Assembly (NCBI RefSeq): GCF_003026105.1
Contig: NZ_PYNW01000010.1
Coordinates: 102,127-166,126 of the forward strand
Direction: 5' to 3'
Source: Photobacterium sp. GB-56
Lineage (GTDB): Bacteria > Pseudomonadota > Gammaproteobacteria > Enterobacterales > Vibrionaceae
DNA: 64,000 nt
This document shows positions 1 through 10,283 of the stretch, in pieces. A model generated the notes under the pieces. That model had not been told where the DNA came from and made no database searches. It was given only the letters and a program-made list of their open reading frames with translations. Position numbers and translations under genes: made by a program. Position 1 is the stretch's first letter, and each line of letters opens with the position of its first letter.

Positions 1-82
1 TCGCGCATTATACTAAGTCAAAACCAGTTGCTCAAGTCCCGAGCAGATCCTTTCTCACTTTTTTATCGAAAAATCGGCTATT

Positions 83-757
83 TTATAGCCAACCACGCTC
101 GGTGAAAGAAACAATCTCTCCATCACCAACAACAAAATGATCCAGAACACGAATATCGACCAAAGCCAGCGAATCACTGATTTTGCGCGTTATTCGACGG
201 TCAGCCTGACTAGGTTCAGCGACGCCTGATGGGTGATTATGCGCTAAAATGAGCGCTGCTGCATTAAGTTCTAGTGATCTTTTTACAACTTCACGTGGAT
301 AAACGCTCGCACAATCGATCGTTCCTTCAAATAAAACCTCTCCTGTGATCACTCGGTGCTGGTTATCTAAAAACAGGATATAAAAGGCTTCACGCTGTTT
401 ATCACGTAATTTTCTCGCTAAATATCGACGGGTATTTTGCGGGCTTGTGAGGACATCATCTTTTTTTAAAGTTTCTTCTAGATACCGCTCATTCAGTGCT
501 AAAACTGCCTGCAATTGTGCAAATTTTGCCGGTCCCAAACCTTTAACCTGACAAAATATCTGTTTTTCAGCACCAAGCAGTGCTCGAAGAGATCCAAACT
601 CATCCAGTAAATGGGTCGCTAATTCCAGTGCATTCATTCCTTGAGTACCGGTGCGTAAAAAAATGGCTAATAATTCAGCATCGGTTAATGCATCAGAGCC
701 ATGAGATAATAATTTTTCTCGCGGTCGCGATGCGGCTGGTAATTGCTTTAATGACAT
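83..757 (-). CDS. radC: RadC/YicR family JAB-domain protein
   Basis: Protein of the RadC (UPF0758) family, 224 residues, the usual family length. The N-terminal part has a helix-hairpin-helix-like segment ([14 protein letters not shown]). The C-terminal JAB/MPN-like metalloprotease fold carries the metal motif AHNHPSG followed by PSQAD. The name comes from an old repair phenotype that is now disputed; the true role is unknown, though relatives occur on mobile elements and near repair genes. I chose the ATG at 757 because GGGAGGG lies just upstream and the protein then starts [15 protein letters not shown] as in relatives; an upstream in-frame ATG at 817 would add 20 unconserved residues. It is divergent from coaBC, the classic gammaproteobacterial arrangement. 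Confidence 0.93.
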   Translation of the reverse strand: MSLKQLPAASRPREKLLSHGSDALTDAELLAIFLRTGTQGMNALELATHLLDEFGSLRALLGAEKQIFCQVKGLGPAKFAQLQAVLALNERYLEETLKKDDVLTSPQNTRRYLARKLRDKQREAFYILFLDNQHRVITGEVLFEGTIDCASVYPREVVKRSLELNAAALILAHNHPSGVAEPSQADRRITRKISDSLALVDIRVLDHFVVGDGEIVSFTERGWL

Positions 758-990
758 AATCCCTCCCATTGATATGCCACTAGCAAAACAGCCGACACCA
801 TTATCACAACCTAACAAGACGCTTTTTTAGAAAACAGTCACAGCGAAAAAGTAATCAATAAAATATTCAGTACTCAAAATGCGAGGCATACAACTTCCCA
901 TTCAATTCAGAGTTGATCCGAATCGATGATCAAAAATTACTTTGGTGGTATCTTGTTGCCAATTTATAAGCCCAAGACACAGGCAGACGA

Positions 991-2205
991 ATGCAAACAC
1001 TGGCAGGAAAAAAAATTCTTCTCGGCATTAGCGGCGGTATCGCTGCTTACAAATGTGCAGAGCTCACCCGACGACTTATTGAACGTGGGGCGCAAGTGCG
1101 CATTGTCATGACCACAGCTGCAAAAGAGTTTATAACCCCACTCACCATGCAAGCCGTGTCAGGCCACCCCATTTCAGATAGCTTGCTAGATCCTTCCGCA
1201 GAAGCGTCCATGGGTCATATTGAATTAGCTAAATGGGCAGATTTAGTCCTCTTAGCACCTGCGACCGCGGATCTGATTGCTCGAATGAGTGCGGGGATGG
1301 GCAATGACTTACTGACAACACTGTGTCTCGCAACCGATGCACCAATCGCTGTTAGCCCTGCGATGAATCAGCAAATGTACCGCAATATCGCAACACAAGA
1401 GAATATTGCCACCTTACAACGTCGCGGCTGCCGTATTTGGGGACCTGCAAGTGGTGAGCAAGCCTGTGGTGATGTAGGCCCTGGTCGTATGCTAGAACCC
1501 ATGCAACTGGTACATTGCTGCGAAGACTTTTTTCAGCCACAAGACCTTAGTGGTCTAAATATTGTGGTAACGGCAGGTCCTACACGAGAAGCTATTGATC
1601 CAGTACGTTATCTAAGTAACTACAGCTCAGGAAAAATGGGCTACGCCATTGCTCAAGCAGCAGCAAAGCGTGGTGCAAACGTCACCCTAATCAGTGGCCC
1701 AGTAAATTTAACCACACCTGATGGTGTAACGCGTATTAATGTCAGTAGTGCCCAAGAGATGCACCAAGCGGCACTTGAACATGCCGTTAATCACCACATT
1801 TTTATTGCTTGTGCTGCCGTTGCAGATTTCCGTCCAGCTCATCTCGCAACTCAAAAGATGAAAAAACAAGACGGCAATGATGAGATGGTGATTCAGTTAG
1901 TGAAAAACCCTGATATTGTTGCCAGCGTAGCGGCCTTAACAGAAAACCGCCCATTTACGGTCGGGTTTGCAGCAGAGACACAAGATGTTGAGCAATATGC
2001 ACGTGGTAAACTGGCAAAGAAAAACCTTGATATGATTTGCGCCAACGATGTGTCGGTACAAGACCAAGGCTTTAATAGTGATAACAACGCGCTACACCTT
2101 TACTGGTCTAACGGTGATAAAGCACTACCTCTTGCTGCCAAATCAGAGCTTGGGCTGCAATTAGTCAATGAAATTATTAACCTTTACCAACAAGCGAAAC
2201 AATAG
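991..2205 (+). CDS. coaBC: Bifunctional phosphopantothenoylcysteine decarboxylase / phosphopantothenate-cysteine ligase
   Basis: Catalyses two steps of coenzyme A synthesis: CTP-dependent coupling of phosphopantothenate to cysteine, then FMN-dependent decarboxylation. The CoaC flavoprotein half (about residues 1-185) shows [10 protein letters not shown], the substrate motif PAMNQQMY and the active-site cysteine in [10 protein letters not shown]. The CoaB half starts near [15 protein letters not shown], with NYSSGKMG and the AADF segment. Its 404 residues match the family. The stop is 8 bp before dut, so the two are probably co-transcribed, as in E. coli (dfp-dut). Confidence 0.96.
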   Translation: MQTLAGKKILLGISGGIAAYKCAELTRRLIERGAQVRIVMTTAAKEFITPLTMQAVSGHPISDSLLDPSAEASMGHIELAKWADLVLLAPATADLIARMSAGMGNDLLTTLCLATDAPIAVSPAMNQQMYRNIATQENIATLQRRGCRIWGPASGEQACGDVGPGRMLEPMQLVHCCEDFFQPQDLSGLNIVVTAGPTREAIDPVRYLSNYSSGKMGYAIAQAAAKRGANVTLISGPVNLTTPDGVTRINVSSAQEMHQAALEHAVNHHIFIACAAVADFRPAHLATQKMKKQDGNDEMVIQLVKNPDIVASVAALTENRPFTVGFAAETQDVEQYARGKLAKKNLDMICANDVSVQDQGFNSDNNALHLYWSNGDKALPLAAKSELGLQLVNEIINLYQQAKQ

Positions 2206-2213
2206 AGCAAAAT

Positions 2214-2669
2214 ATGAATAGTATTGATCTGAAGATTCTTGACCCACGAGTTGGCAATGAATTCCCACTCCCAGCGTATGCAACCGAAGGTTCTGCTGGT
2301 TTAGATTTACGCGCTTGTTTAGATGAAGCATTAACCGTCGCACCGGGTGAGACCCATCTTGTACCAACAGGTCTTGCGATCCATATTGGCGATTCAAATC
2401 TTGCGGCAACCATCCTGCCTCGCTCAGGCCTTGGCCATAAGCACGGCATTGTTTTGGGAAATCTTGTTGGCCTTATCGACTCTGATTACCAAGGTCAATT
2501 AATGGTGTCGGTGTGGAACCGAGGTGAAACCACATTTACTATTGAACCAGGTGATCGTATTGCTCAATTGGTTTTCTTACCTGTGGTACAAGCGCAGTTT
2601 AATATCGTTGAAAATTTTAATAGCACAGATCGTGGCGAAGGTGGTTTTGGTCATTCAGGCCGTAGCTAA
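2214..2669 (+). CDS. dut: Deoxyuridine 5'-triphosphate nucleotidohydrolase (dUTPase)
   Basis: Hydrolyses dUTP to dUMP and pyrophosphate, keeping uracil out of DNA and feeding dTMP synthesis. All five motifs of the trimeric dUTPase family are visible in order: the AGLDLRA motif near residue 30, PRSGLG near 73, GLIDSDYQG near 88, RIAQLVF near 114, and the glycine-rich C-terminal arm [10 protein letters not shown] that closes over the active site. Length 151 residues is typical. It lies directly behind coaBC and is followed by a strong hairpin at 2753-2784. Confidence 0.97.
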   Translation: MNSIDLKILDPRVGNEFPLPAYATEGSAGLDLRACLDEALTVAPGETHLVPTGLAIHIGDSNLAATILPRSGLGHKHGIVLGNLVGLIDSDYQGQLMVSVWNRGETTFTIEPGDRIAQLVFLPVVQAQFNIVENFNSTDRGEGGFGHSGRS

Positions 2670-2752
2670 TCGCTATTGATGTTAAAAAAGCGTGATCTAA
2701 TTAGCCATGTATTATCAATTTTGATGATAAAATAAAGGCAACATATTAAAGC

Positions 2753-2784
2753 AAAGCGCAACCTCTTCAGCTTGCGCTTTTTTT
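2753..2784 (+). terminator. Rho-independent terminator after dut
   Basis: Arms AAAGCGCAA and TTGCGCTTT enclose an 11-base loop and run into a T tract. It closes the coaBC-dut transcript and separates it from slmA. Confidence 0.85.
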
Positions 2785-2902
2785 GCGAATAAAAATACGT
2801 ACATTTCGATTGCGCTACTTTTCACAACGCCAAGGCATCGCTAAGATAGGCGGGTTTCATACTGTCCATGGACAGTCTCATTTTGTAAAGGAACGATAAT
2901 TC

Positions 2903-3493
2903 ATGGCAGGCACCAAAAAGAACAATCGCCGCGAGGAAATACTTCAGTGCTTAGCGCATATGCTGGAGTCCAACCAAGGCAGTCAACGCATCACGACCAA
3001 AATGCTAGCCGCGAATGTTGGAGTTTCAGAAGCTGCACTCTACCGCCACTTCCCAAGCAAAGCGCGTATGTTTGAAGGGTTAATTGAATTTATTGAAGAT
3101 TCAATTACCACGCGTATTAACCGCATTTTAGATGATGAAAAAGATACACTGAACCGTTTACGTATGGTGATGCAGTTCATCCTCATGTTTGCTGAGCGTA
3201 ACCCAGGTTTAACTCGTATCATGACTGGCCATGCTCTGATGTTTGAACAAGATCGTCTTCAATCTCGTATTAATCAACTGTTCGAACGTGTTGAATCGCA
3301 ACTTCGCCAGATCTTAAAAGAGCGTAAAATTCGTGAGGGTAAAGGCTTTCCTGTTGATGAGTCAGTTTTAGCAGCACAACTTCTAGGTCAAGTAGAAGGC
3401 AGTTTAAACCGCTATGTTCGCTCTAACTTCAAATACAAGCCAACGGCAAACTTTGATGAATACTGGGAGCTATTAAGTGCGCAATTAGGCTAA
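2903..3493 (+). CDS. slmA: Nucleoid occlusion factor SlmA
   Basis: TetR-family DNA-binding protein that, bound to specific chromosomal sites, blocks FtsZ polymerisation over the nucleoid. The N-terminal helix-turn-helix is clear ([19 protein letters not shown], about residues 34-52), and the helical C-terminal dimerisation and FtsZ-binding domain fills the rest. Its 196 residues equal the enteric protein. AAAGGA precedes the ATG. Placement between dut and pyrE is the conserved gammaproteobacterial order. Confidence 0.96.
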   Translation: MAGTKKNNRREEILQCLAHMLESNQGSQRITTKMLAANVGVSEAALYRHFPSKARMFEGLIEFIEDSITTRINRILDDEKDTLNRLRMVMQFILMFAERNPGLTRIMTGHALMFEQDRLQSRINQLFERVESQLRQILKERKIREGKGFPVDESVLAAQLLGQVEGSLNRYVRSNFKYKPTANFDEYWELLSAQLG

Positions 3494-3510
3494 TACTTAG
3501 TTGACGGACA

Positions 3511-3545
3511 CAAAAAAGCGAGAGCCTCAGCCCTCGCTTTTTTAT
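3511..3545. terminator. Bidirectional terminator between slmA and pyrE
   Basis: GCGAG at 3518-3522 pairs with CTCGC at 3533-3537. The hairpin is flanked by six A on the left and six T on the right, so it can serve the convergent slmA and pyrE transcripts. Confidence 0.85.
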
Positions 3546-3569
3546 TATCTCTTTTTTCTTAAGCCGTAC

Positions 3570-4211
3570 TTATACACCATACTCGGCACGGTACGCTTTT
3601 ACCGCTTCAAGATGTTGTTCCATGCCTGCTTGCTCAGAAAGGTAGGTCACCACATCGCCTAGCGAGACAATTGAAATAACCGCACAACCAAAGTCACGTT
3701 CAACTTCTTGAATCGCAGATAATTCACCTTGGCCTTTTTCTTGACGATCAATCGCCACTAAAACGCCAGCTAAATCTGCGCCATTCGCTTTAATGATTTC
3801 CATTGACTCACGAATCGCCGTACCTGCCGTGATCACATCATCAACTAACATAATACGACCGTCTAGTGCGCTGCCGACTAAATTGCCACCTTCACCATGA
3901 TTTTTTGCTTCTTTACGGTTAAAGCAATATGGCGTATCAACATCATGGTGATCAGCAAGGGCAACTGCCGTTGTGGTTGCAATCGGGATCCCTTTATACG
4001 CTGGGCCAAACAACACATCAAATTCAATCTTGGCATCAACCAAAGCTTCAGCATAAAAACGACCAAGACGTGCTAAATCACGACCGGTATTAAATAAGCC
4101 AGCATTAAAGAAGTACGGACTCTTACGACCTGACTTCAATGTGAACTCACCAAATTTTAATACACCTTTCTCTAGGGCAAATTCAATAAACTGACGCTGA
4201 TATGCTTTCAT
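3570..4211 (-). CDS. pyrE: Orotate phosphoribosyltransferase
   Basis: Transfers the phosphoribosyl group of PRPP to orotate, giving OMP in de novo pyrimidine synthesis. The PRPP-binding loop [12 protein letters not shown] lies near residue 120, and [11 protein letters not shown] near residue 28 is the conserved orotate/phosphate region. Length 213 residues is standard. GGAGACACA precedes the ATG. It is downstream of rph with a terminator-like hairpin in the gap, the layout in which E. coli controls pyrE by UTP-sensitive attenuation. Confidence 0.97.
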   Translation of the reverse strand: MKAYQRQFIEFALEKGVLKFGEFTLKSGRKSPYFFNAGLFNTGRDLARLGRFYAEALVDAKIEFDVLFGPAYKGIPIATTTAVALADHHDVDTPYCFNRKEAKNHGEGGNLVGSALDGRIMLVDDVITAGTAIRESMEIIKANGADLAGVLVAIDRQEKGQGELSAIQEVERDFGCAVISIVSLGDVVTYLSEQAGMEQHLEAVKAYRAEYGV

Positions 4212-4320
4212 TGTGTCTCCTTAAACTACTTCTCTGTGTTTTAACAATGTACCTGTTACCTAACACTCATCAGGTAACAACTAAAACCAACAAGTACTCC
4301 ACTTGATATTCAGTTTTAGC

Positions 4321-4352
4321 TAAAAAAAAGCGGCTCCCAATAGGAACCGCTT
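4321..4352 (-). promoter_or_regulatory. Probable pyrE attenuator (intrinsic terminator in the rph-pyrE gap)
   Basis: On the minus strand a hairpin of AGCGGTTCC and GGGAGCCGCT (loop about 5 bases, one G-U pair) runs into eight T. It starts just after the rph stop codon and lies about 110 bp before pyrE. In E. coli a hairpin at this place is the UTP-responsive attenuator that couples rph translation to pyrE transcription; that role here is inferred from position. Confidence 0.7.
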
Positions 4353-4356
4353 AATA

Positions 4357-5073
4357 TCAATTTGCTAACGCTTGCTTCTGCATCGAAATAATATCGGTTA
4401 TACCGTCTTTCGCCAGAGCCAGCATTGCCAGTAATTCTTCATGGCTAAAGGCTTCACCCTCGGCAGTACCTTGGATTTCAATCATCTTGCCTTCTTCTGT
4501 CATCACCACATTCATGTCGGTTTCAGCCGCTGAATCTTCAAGATATTCCAAATCGCAAATAGGTTCGCCTTTATAGATACCCACAGATACCGCAGCGACC
4601 ATACCTTTCAGTGGGCTTTTCTTAATCATGCCTTTTTCTAGCATGTAATTAATTGCATCAACCAGTGCCACCATCGCACCGGTAATAGATGCGGTACGTG
4701 TGCCACCATCAGCCTGAATAACATCACAGTCAACGGTGATCATCTGCTCGCCTAATACTTTTAAATCAACCGCAGCACGCAAGCTACGTGCAATAAGACG
4801 TTGGATTTCCATCGTACGTCCACCTTGCTTGCCACTCGCAGCTTCTCGACGGTTACGCGTATGCGTAGCACGAGGTAACATGCCATATTCAGCCGTCACC
4901 CAACCTTGGCCTTTGCCTTTTAACCAGCGCGGAACATTTTCTTCTACACTCGCGGTACAAATAACCTTGGTATTACCAAACTCAACCAGTACTGAACCTT
5001 CAGCATGGGCTGTATATTGGCGAGTAATAGTGATTGGACGAACTTGAGTCGCACTTCTTCCGCTTGGACGCAT
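4357..5073 (-). CDS. rph: Ribonuclease PH
   Basis: Phosphate-dependent 3'-to-5' exoribonuclease that trims tRNA 3' ends and contributes to structured RNA decay; the enzyme is a hexameric ring. The protein from the ATG at 5073 begins [14 protein letters not shown], the conserved N-terminus, and has 238 residues, exactly the family length. The phosphate-site region [17 protein letters not shown] and the [19 protein letters not shown] segment are intact, so unlike E. coli K-12 the gene is not frameshifted. It is first gene of the rph-pyrE unit and divergent from yicC. Confidence 0.96.
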   Translation of the reverse strand: MRPSGRSATQVRPITITRQYTAHAEGSVLVEFGNTKVICTASVEENVPRWLKGKGQGWVTAEYGMLPRATHTRNRREAASGKQGGRTMEIQRLIARSLRAAVDLKVLGEQMITVDCDVIQADGGTRTASITGAMVALVDAINYMLEKGMIKKSPLKGMVAAVSVGIYKGEPICDLEYLEDSAAETDMNVVMTEEGKMIEIQGTAEGEAFSHEELLAMLALAKDGITDIISMQKQALAN

Positions 5074-5300
5074 CGGGATTTCCCTTTGGCTGGATGATAT
5101 TAACCGGCGATTATAGCGATAACTCAATCTCAGTGCACGAGAAAACGATAACGTAAGCTGACAAACAGTAGCCCCTTGAGGCCAATATCGCATATAATCT
5201 CAACACCCGGTAACGACGCACCTGTTATGAATAATTAAGACTTATCGTGGGTAACGGTAAGTTAGTCGTCGCACCATTCTCAACTAAAAGGCCAAAAGCC

Positions 5301-6164
5301 ATGATCCATAGTATGACTGCTTATGCCCGTCGCGAAATTAAAGGCGATTGGGGCACTGCTGTGTGGGAGATCCGCTCAGTAAATCAACGTTATCTTGAAA
5401 CCTACATTCGTATGCCTGAGCAATTCCGTAGCTTAGAGCCAGTATTACGTGAGCGTTTCCGTAAACGTCTTGCTCGCGGTAAAGTGGAATGTAATCTACG
5501 TTTTGAAGCCAATATTGCCGCAAACACAGCACTAACCATCAATGAAGCGTTAGCAAAACAAGTTATTACTGCTGCTAAATGGGTAAAAGAAACCGCGGGT
5601 GAAGGTAATATCGGCCCATTCCAAGTCCTTAATTGGCCGGGGGTGATGGAAGCGCCAGAGCAAGACTTAGATGCGATTAACAAAGATCTACTGACGGGTT
5701 TTGAACTCGCTATGGATGACTTCATTGCCGCACGTGCAAGCGAAGGCGATAACATGAAGCAGCTTATCGACCAACGTCTGGATGCTATTTCGGTTGAAGC
5801 AACCAAGGTACGCACTATGATGCCAGAAATCATCAACTGGCAGCGTGAGCGCATTATGTCTCGCCTTGAAGAGGCAAAAGTTGATCTTGATGCGAACCGC
5901 ATTGAACAAGAGCTGATCATGCTCGCGCAAAAGAGTGATGTCGCAGAAGAGCTTGATCGCCTTGATTCTCACGTGAAAGAAACCCAAAAAATCATCGCAA
6001 AAGGTGGCGCATGTGGCCGTCGTTTAGACTTCATGATGCAAGAGTTCAATCGTGAATCTAACACCCTCGCATCAAAATCAATCAACACTGAAGTCACAGC
6101 TTCTGCAGTTGAACTTAAAGTCTTGATTGAACAAATGCGCGAACAAATCCAGAATATCGAATAA
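5301..6164 (+). CDS. yicC: YicC family endoribonuclease
   Basis: 287-residue member of the YicC family, in E. coli an endoribonuclease linked to stationary-phase survival and sRNA turnover. The N-terminal YicC_N domain starts MIHSMTAYAR; the C-terminal DUF1732 domain includes GGACGRRLDFMMQEFNRESN near residue 233. I chose the ATG at 5301 because it gives this conserved start; the frame is open back to 5247 without conservation. It is divergently transcribed from rph, as in enterics, and is followed about 200 bp later by gmk. Confidence 0.93.
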   Translation: MIHSMTAYARREIKGDWGTAVWEIRSVNQRYLETYIRMPEQFRSLEPVLRERFRKRLARGKVECNLRFEANIAANTALTINEALAKQVITAAKWVKETAGEGNIGPFQVLNWPGVMEAPEQDLDAINKDLLTGFELAMDDFIAARASEGDNMKQLIDQRLDAISVEATKVRTMMPEIINWQRERIMSRLEEAKVDLDANRIEQELIMLAQKSDVAEELDRLDSHVKETQKIIAKGGACGRRLDFMMQEFNRESNTLASKSINTEVTASAVELKVLIEQMREQIQNIE

Positions 6165-6362
6165 CTCGATAATCGCTCAATCAAGGAAGCCATTGCTTCC
6201 TTGGTTGTGGTTGATTAGCTGCTGCAATTATGAAAAACGCATTAAAGCCAACTAGGCTTAAGCTATATCGCACAAAAAGATGAATTTTCCAGCAACTAGC
6301 TAATTTCAATTATGCGCAGATCATGATAATCTTCGCGCCCTTCTATCACTGAGTGAAAATAG

Positions 6363-6992
<630 letters not shown>

Positions 6993-7043
6993 GTTATTTT
7001 GTACAATTTTCTATTCCTAATTTAATAACCACTGGAGTCCTCC

Positions 7044-7319
7044 ATGGCACGCGTAACCGTTCAAGACGCTGTTGATAAAATTGGCAACCGTTTCGATCTG
7101 ATCCAAATTGCTGCTCGCCGCGCACGTCAAATGCAAACCGGCGGTAAGGATCCATTGGTTCCTGAAGAAAACGACAAGTACACAGTAATTGCACTTCGTG
7201 AAATCGAAGAAGGCCTAATTACTAAAGATATCCTTGATGCTCGTGAGCGTCAGGAACTGCAAGAGCAAGAAGCTGCTGAATTAGCAGCAGTTAGTGCTAT
7301 TGCTGGCGACCACCGTTAA
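7044..7319 (+). CDS. rpoZ: RNA polymerase omega subunit
   Basis: Small subunit that binds the beta' C-terminus, aids RNA polymerase assembly and forms part of a ppGpp-binding site. It is 91 residues long and starts [20 protein letters not shown], the hallmark of omega. The tail is Glu- and Ala-rich. It lies 17 bp before spoT, so omega and the main ppGpp hydrolase are probably co-expressed. TGGAGTCC upstream supplies the ribosome binding site. Confidence 0.96.
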   Translation: MARVTVQDAVDKIGNRFDLIQIAARRARQMQTGGKDPLVPEENDKYTVIALREIEEGLITKDILDARERQELQEQEAAELAAVSAIAGDHR

Positions 7320-7336
7320 TCAGGGAACCGGGCGAA

Positions 7337-9439
7337 TTGTATCTTTTTGATAGCCTGAAAGAAGTCGCAATCGAGTACCTGCCAGAGCCTCAGCTAGAGG
7401 CTCTTAGGCAGGCTTTTCTCGTTGCTCGCGACGCACACGAAGGGCAAACTCGCTCCACTGGCGAGCCTTATATTATCCACCCCGTTGCGGTTGCTCGCAT
7501 CTTGGCGGAAATGCGTCTCGATATTGAAACGCTCATGGCGGCATTGCTTCATGACGTTATCGAAGATACCGAGGTCACTAAAGAAGATCTCGCCAGCCGT
7601 TTTGGCGACACTGTCGCAGAATTGGTCGATGGCGTATCGAAACTCGATAAATTAAAGTTTCGAGATCGAAAAGAAGCACAAGCTGAAAACTTCCGCAAAA
7701 TGATCATGGCAATGGCGCATGATATTCGCGTAATTTTGATTAAGCTGGCTGACCGTACCCACAATATGCGAACACTCGGTGCCCTTCGCCCCGATAAACG
7801 TCGTCGTATTGCCCGCGAAACTCTTGAAATATTCTCTCCTCTAGCCCACCGTCTGGGTATCCATAACATCAAATCTGAACTTGAAGAGCTTGGCTTTGAA
7901 GCGTTATACCCAAATCGCTACCGTGTATTAAAGCAAGTGGTAGCTGCGGCGCGTGGTAACCGTAAAGAGATGATCAATAAAATTCACGCTGAAATTGAGG
8001 GTCGCCTCAGTGATGCGGGAATTCACGCTACCGTATTAGGCCGTGAGAAAAACTTGTTCTCTATCTATAACAAGATGAAGAACAAAGAGCAGCGTTTCCA
8101 CTCCATCATGGATATCTATGCTTTCCGTGTACTTGTGAGTGATTTAGATACCTGCTACCGCGTATTAGGACAAGTACATAACCTGTACAAACCCCGTCCT
8201 AGCCGCATGAAAGACTACATTGCGATCCCGAAAGCCAATGGCTATCAATCGCTGCATACCTCGCTTGTTGGCCCTCATGGTGTTCCCGTTGAAGTACAGA
8301 TTCGTACCGAAGACATGGATCAAATGGCAGACAAAGGCGTTGCTGCGCACTGGACCTACAAAGATGGCGAAAGCTCAGGTACTACAGCGCAAGTTAAAGC
8401 CCAGCGTTGGATGCAAAGCTTACTTGAACTTCAACAAAGTGCAGGTAGCTCATTTGAATTTATTGAGAACGTAAAATCCGATCTTTTCCCTGATGAGATT
8501 TACGTTTTTACCCCGAAAGGCCGTATTGTTGAATTACCTGTTGGCGCAACCGCGGTAGATTTTGCTTACGCCGTGCATACTGATGTCGGTAATGCTTGTG
8601 TTGGCTCTCGCGTTGATCGCCAACCTTATCCACTAAGCAAACCACTTAAAAACGGTCAAACCGTTGATATCATTAGTGCTCCTGGCGCTAGACCTAACGC
8701 TGCATGGCTTAACTACGTGGTGACATCCCGTGCCCGCACGAAGATCCGCCAAGTGCTGAAAACCATGCGTCGTGACGAGTCGATTACTTTAGGTCGTCGC
8801 TTGCTAAACCATGCTCTTGGTGGCACTAATATTGATAATATTGCTAACGAAAATATTACCAAGGTATTGTCTGATCTCAAACTCAGCTCAATGGATGATC
8901 TTCTCGCTGAAATCGGCTTAGGTGAAGTGATGAGTGTGGTCATTGCTCGTCGTTTGTTAGGCAATGTCGATGAGCTCACGCCAAAAGAAAATGATCGTCG
9001 CTTACCAATTCAAGGCGCTGATGGCATTTTATTAACCTTTGCTAACTGCTGTCATCCGATCCATGGCGATCCGATCATTGCCCATGTTAGTCCAGGGAAA
9101 GGTTTAGTGATCCACCGTGAAGAATGTGCCAATGTCCGTGGTTATCGTAAAGAGCCGGATAAGTACATGGCGGTAGAATGGAGTGAAGACTTCGATCAAG
9201 AATTTGTTACCAGCTTGAAAGTTGATATGCAAAACCACCAAGGTGCATTAGCCGATCTCACTAACACTATTGCTGCGACAGGCTCGAATATTCAAGGCTT
9301 AGCGACGGAAGAAAAAGATGGCCGTTTATACACCATCACCGTTAAGTTAACCACACGTAGCCGCATTCATTTAGCCAACATTATGCGTCGAATTCGTATT
9401 ATGCCAAATGTCGTACGTGTCGCGCGCCAGAAAAACTAA
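7337..9439 (+). CDS. spoT: Bifunctional (p)ppGpp synthetase/hydrolase SpoT
   Basis: Controls stringent-response alarmone levels; mainly a hydrolase that answers to carbon, fatty acid and iron stress. Domains in order: HD hydrolase (about 40-200, catalytic HDVIEDT), RelA_SpoT synthetase (about 230-345, with YIAIPKANGYQSLH), TGS (about 385-445), a helical region and a C-terminal ACT domain (about 625-700). The intact HD motif separates it from RelA. Length 700 residues is typical. Translation starts at TTG (7337) after CAGGGAACC; the resulting YLFDSLKE N-terminus matches E. coli SpoT, so the rare start codon is credible. Confidence 0.96.
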   Translation: MYLFDSLKEVAIEYLPEPQLEALRQAFLVARDAHEGQTRSTGEPYIIHPVAVARILAEMRLDIETLMAALLHDVIEDTEVTKEDLASRFGDTVAELVDGVSKLDKLKFRDRKEAQAENFRKMIMAMAHDIRVILIKLADRTHNMRTLGALRPDKRRRIARETLEIFSPLAHRLGIHNIKSELEELGFEALYPNRYRVLKQVVAAARGNRKEMINKIHAEIEGRLSDAGIHATVLGREKNLFSIYNKMKNKEQRFHSIMDIYAFRVLVSDLDTCYRVLGQVHNLYKPRPSRMKDYIAIPKANGYQSLHTSLVGPHGVPVEVQIRTEDMDQMADKGVAAHWTYKDGESSGTTAQVKAQRWMQSLLELQQSAGSSFEFIENVKSDLFPDEIYVFTPKGRIVELPVGATAVDFAYAVHTDVGNACVGSRVDRQPYPLSKPLKNGQTVDIISAPGARPNAAWLNYVVTSRARTKIRQVLKTMRRDESITLGRRLLNHALGGTNIDNIANENITKVLSDLKLSSMDDLLAEIGLGEVMSVVIARRLLGNVDELTPKENDRRLPIQGADGILLTFANCCHPIHGDPIIAHVSPGKGLVIHREECANVRGYRKEPDKYMAVEWSEDFDQEFVTSLKVDMQNHQGALADLTNTIAATGSNIQGLATEEKDGRLYTITVKLTTRSRIHLANIMRRIRIMPNVVRVARQKN

Positions 9440-9467
9440 GCGTTAAGATACGCACAGTTTTCATCAT

Positions 9468-9493
9468 AAAAACGCCCTTTATTGGGCGTTTTG
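9468..9493 (+). terminator. Rho-independent terminator after spoT
   Basis: AAAACGCCC and GGGCGTTTT form a perfect hairpin with a 6-base loop. It suggests that trmH-recG also needs its own promoter in the following 65 bp. Confidence 0.85.
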
Positions 9494-9557
9494 TGTATTT
9501 GGCAATAAAGCCTTATTATCATTAACCTATCTCATTTGTTTTCATTAGGTAACCTCC

Positions 9558-10283
9558 ATGACCCCAGATCGTTTTCAACGTATCCACCAAGTATTGGCAA
9601 CGCGTCAGCCCGATCTGACGGTATGTATGGAAGAAGTCCACAAACCAAATAATGTCTCAGCGATAATCCGCACAGCTGATGCTGTCGGTGTACATAAAGT
9701 GCATGCCGTTTGGCCCAAAGAAGGGATGAAAGTATTAAGCCATACTTCGGCTGGTGCGCGTAACTGGGTTGAATTAGATACCCATGATTCTATGGTTGAA
9801 GCCGTACAAGCATTAAAAGATCAAGGCATGCAGGTACTGGCTACCAACCTATCTGATACTGCGATTGATTTTCGTGATGTTGATTACACCAAACCAACAG
9901 CGATTATTTTAGGCGGAGAGAAAAACGGCATCACAGCTGAAGCGCTAGCGATGGCCGATCAAGATATCATCATTCCAATGGTCGGCATGGTGCAGTCATT
10001 AAATGTGTCAGTCGCAAGCGCGTTGATTTTGTACGAAGCACAACGCCAACGTCAAAATGCTGGTATGTATGAGCGTGAAAAAACCTTACTGCCAGATGAT
10101 GTCGTTAACCGAATCCTATTTGAACGCGGGCATCCTGTTCTTGCTAAAGTCGCACAACAAAAGGGCTTACCTTACCCACAACTCGATGATCAAGGTCAGA
10201 TTGTTGCTGATGAAGCATGGTGGGCAGCCATGCAAGCGAAGAAAATGAAAAAACGCCAACCCGCAATGGAGAATAACGAGTAA
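9558..10283 (+). CDS. trmH: tRNA (guanosine(18)-2'-O)-methyltransferase
   Basis: SPOUT-class enzyme that methylates the 2'-O of G18 in the D-loop of tRNA using SAM. The three SPOUT motifs are present: NVSAIIRTADAVGV with the catalytic Arg near residue 41, ILGGEKNGIT near 115, and the knot segment IPMVGMVQSLNVSVASALIL near 140. At 241 residues it is slightly longer than E. coli SpoU, with a basic tail. Its TAA overlaps the recG ATG by one base (TAATG), implying translational coupling. Confidence 0.95.
   Translation: MTPDRFQRIHQVLATRQPDLTVCMEEVHKPNNVSAIIRTADAVGVHKVHAVWPKEGMKVLSHTSAGARNWVELDTHDSMVEAVQALKDQGMQVLATNLSDTAIDFRDVDYTKPTAIILGGEKNGITAEALAMADQDIIIPMVGMVQSLNVSVASALILYEAQRQRQNAGMYEREKTLLPDDVVNRILFERGHPVLAKVAQQKGLPYPQLDDQGQIVADEAWWAAMQAKKMKKRQPAMENNE

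Noticed and set aside
757..817. 20-residue N-terminal extension of RadC
   Set aside because: GGGAGGG lies inside it, directly before the internal ATG that matches family N-termini.
5402..5920. 172-codon Arg/Ser-rich minus-strand frame
   Set aside because: Antisense of yicC, which has clear family motifs.
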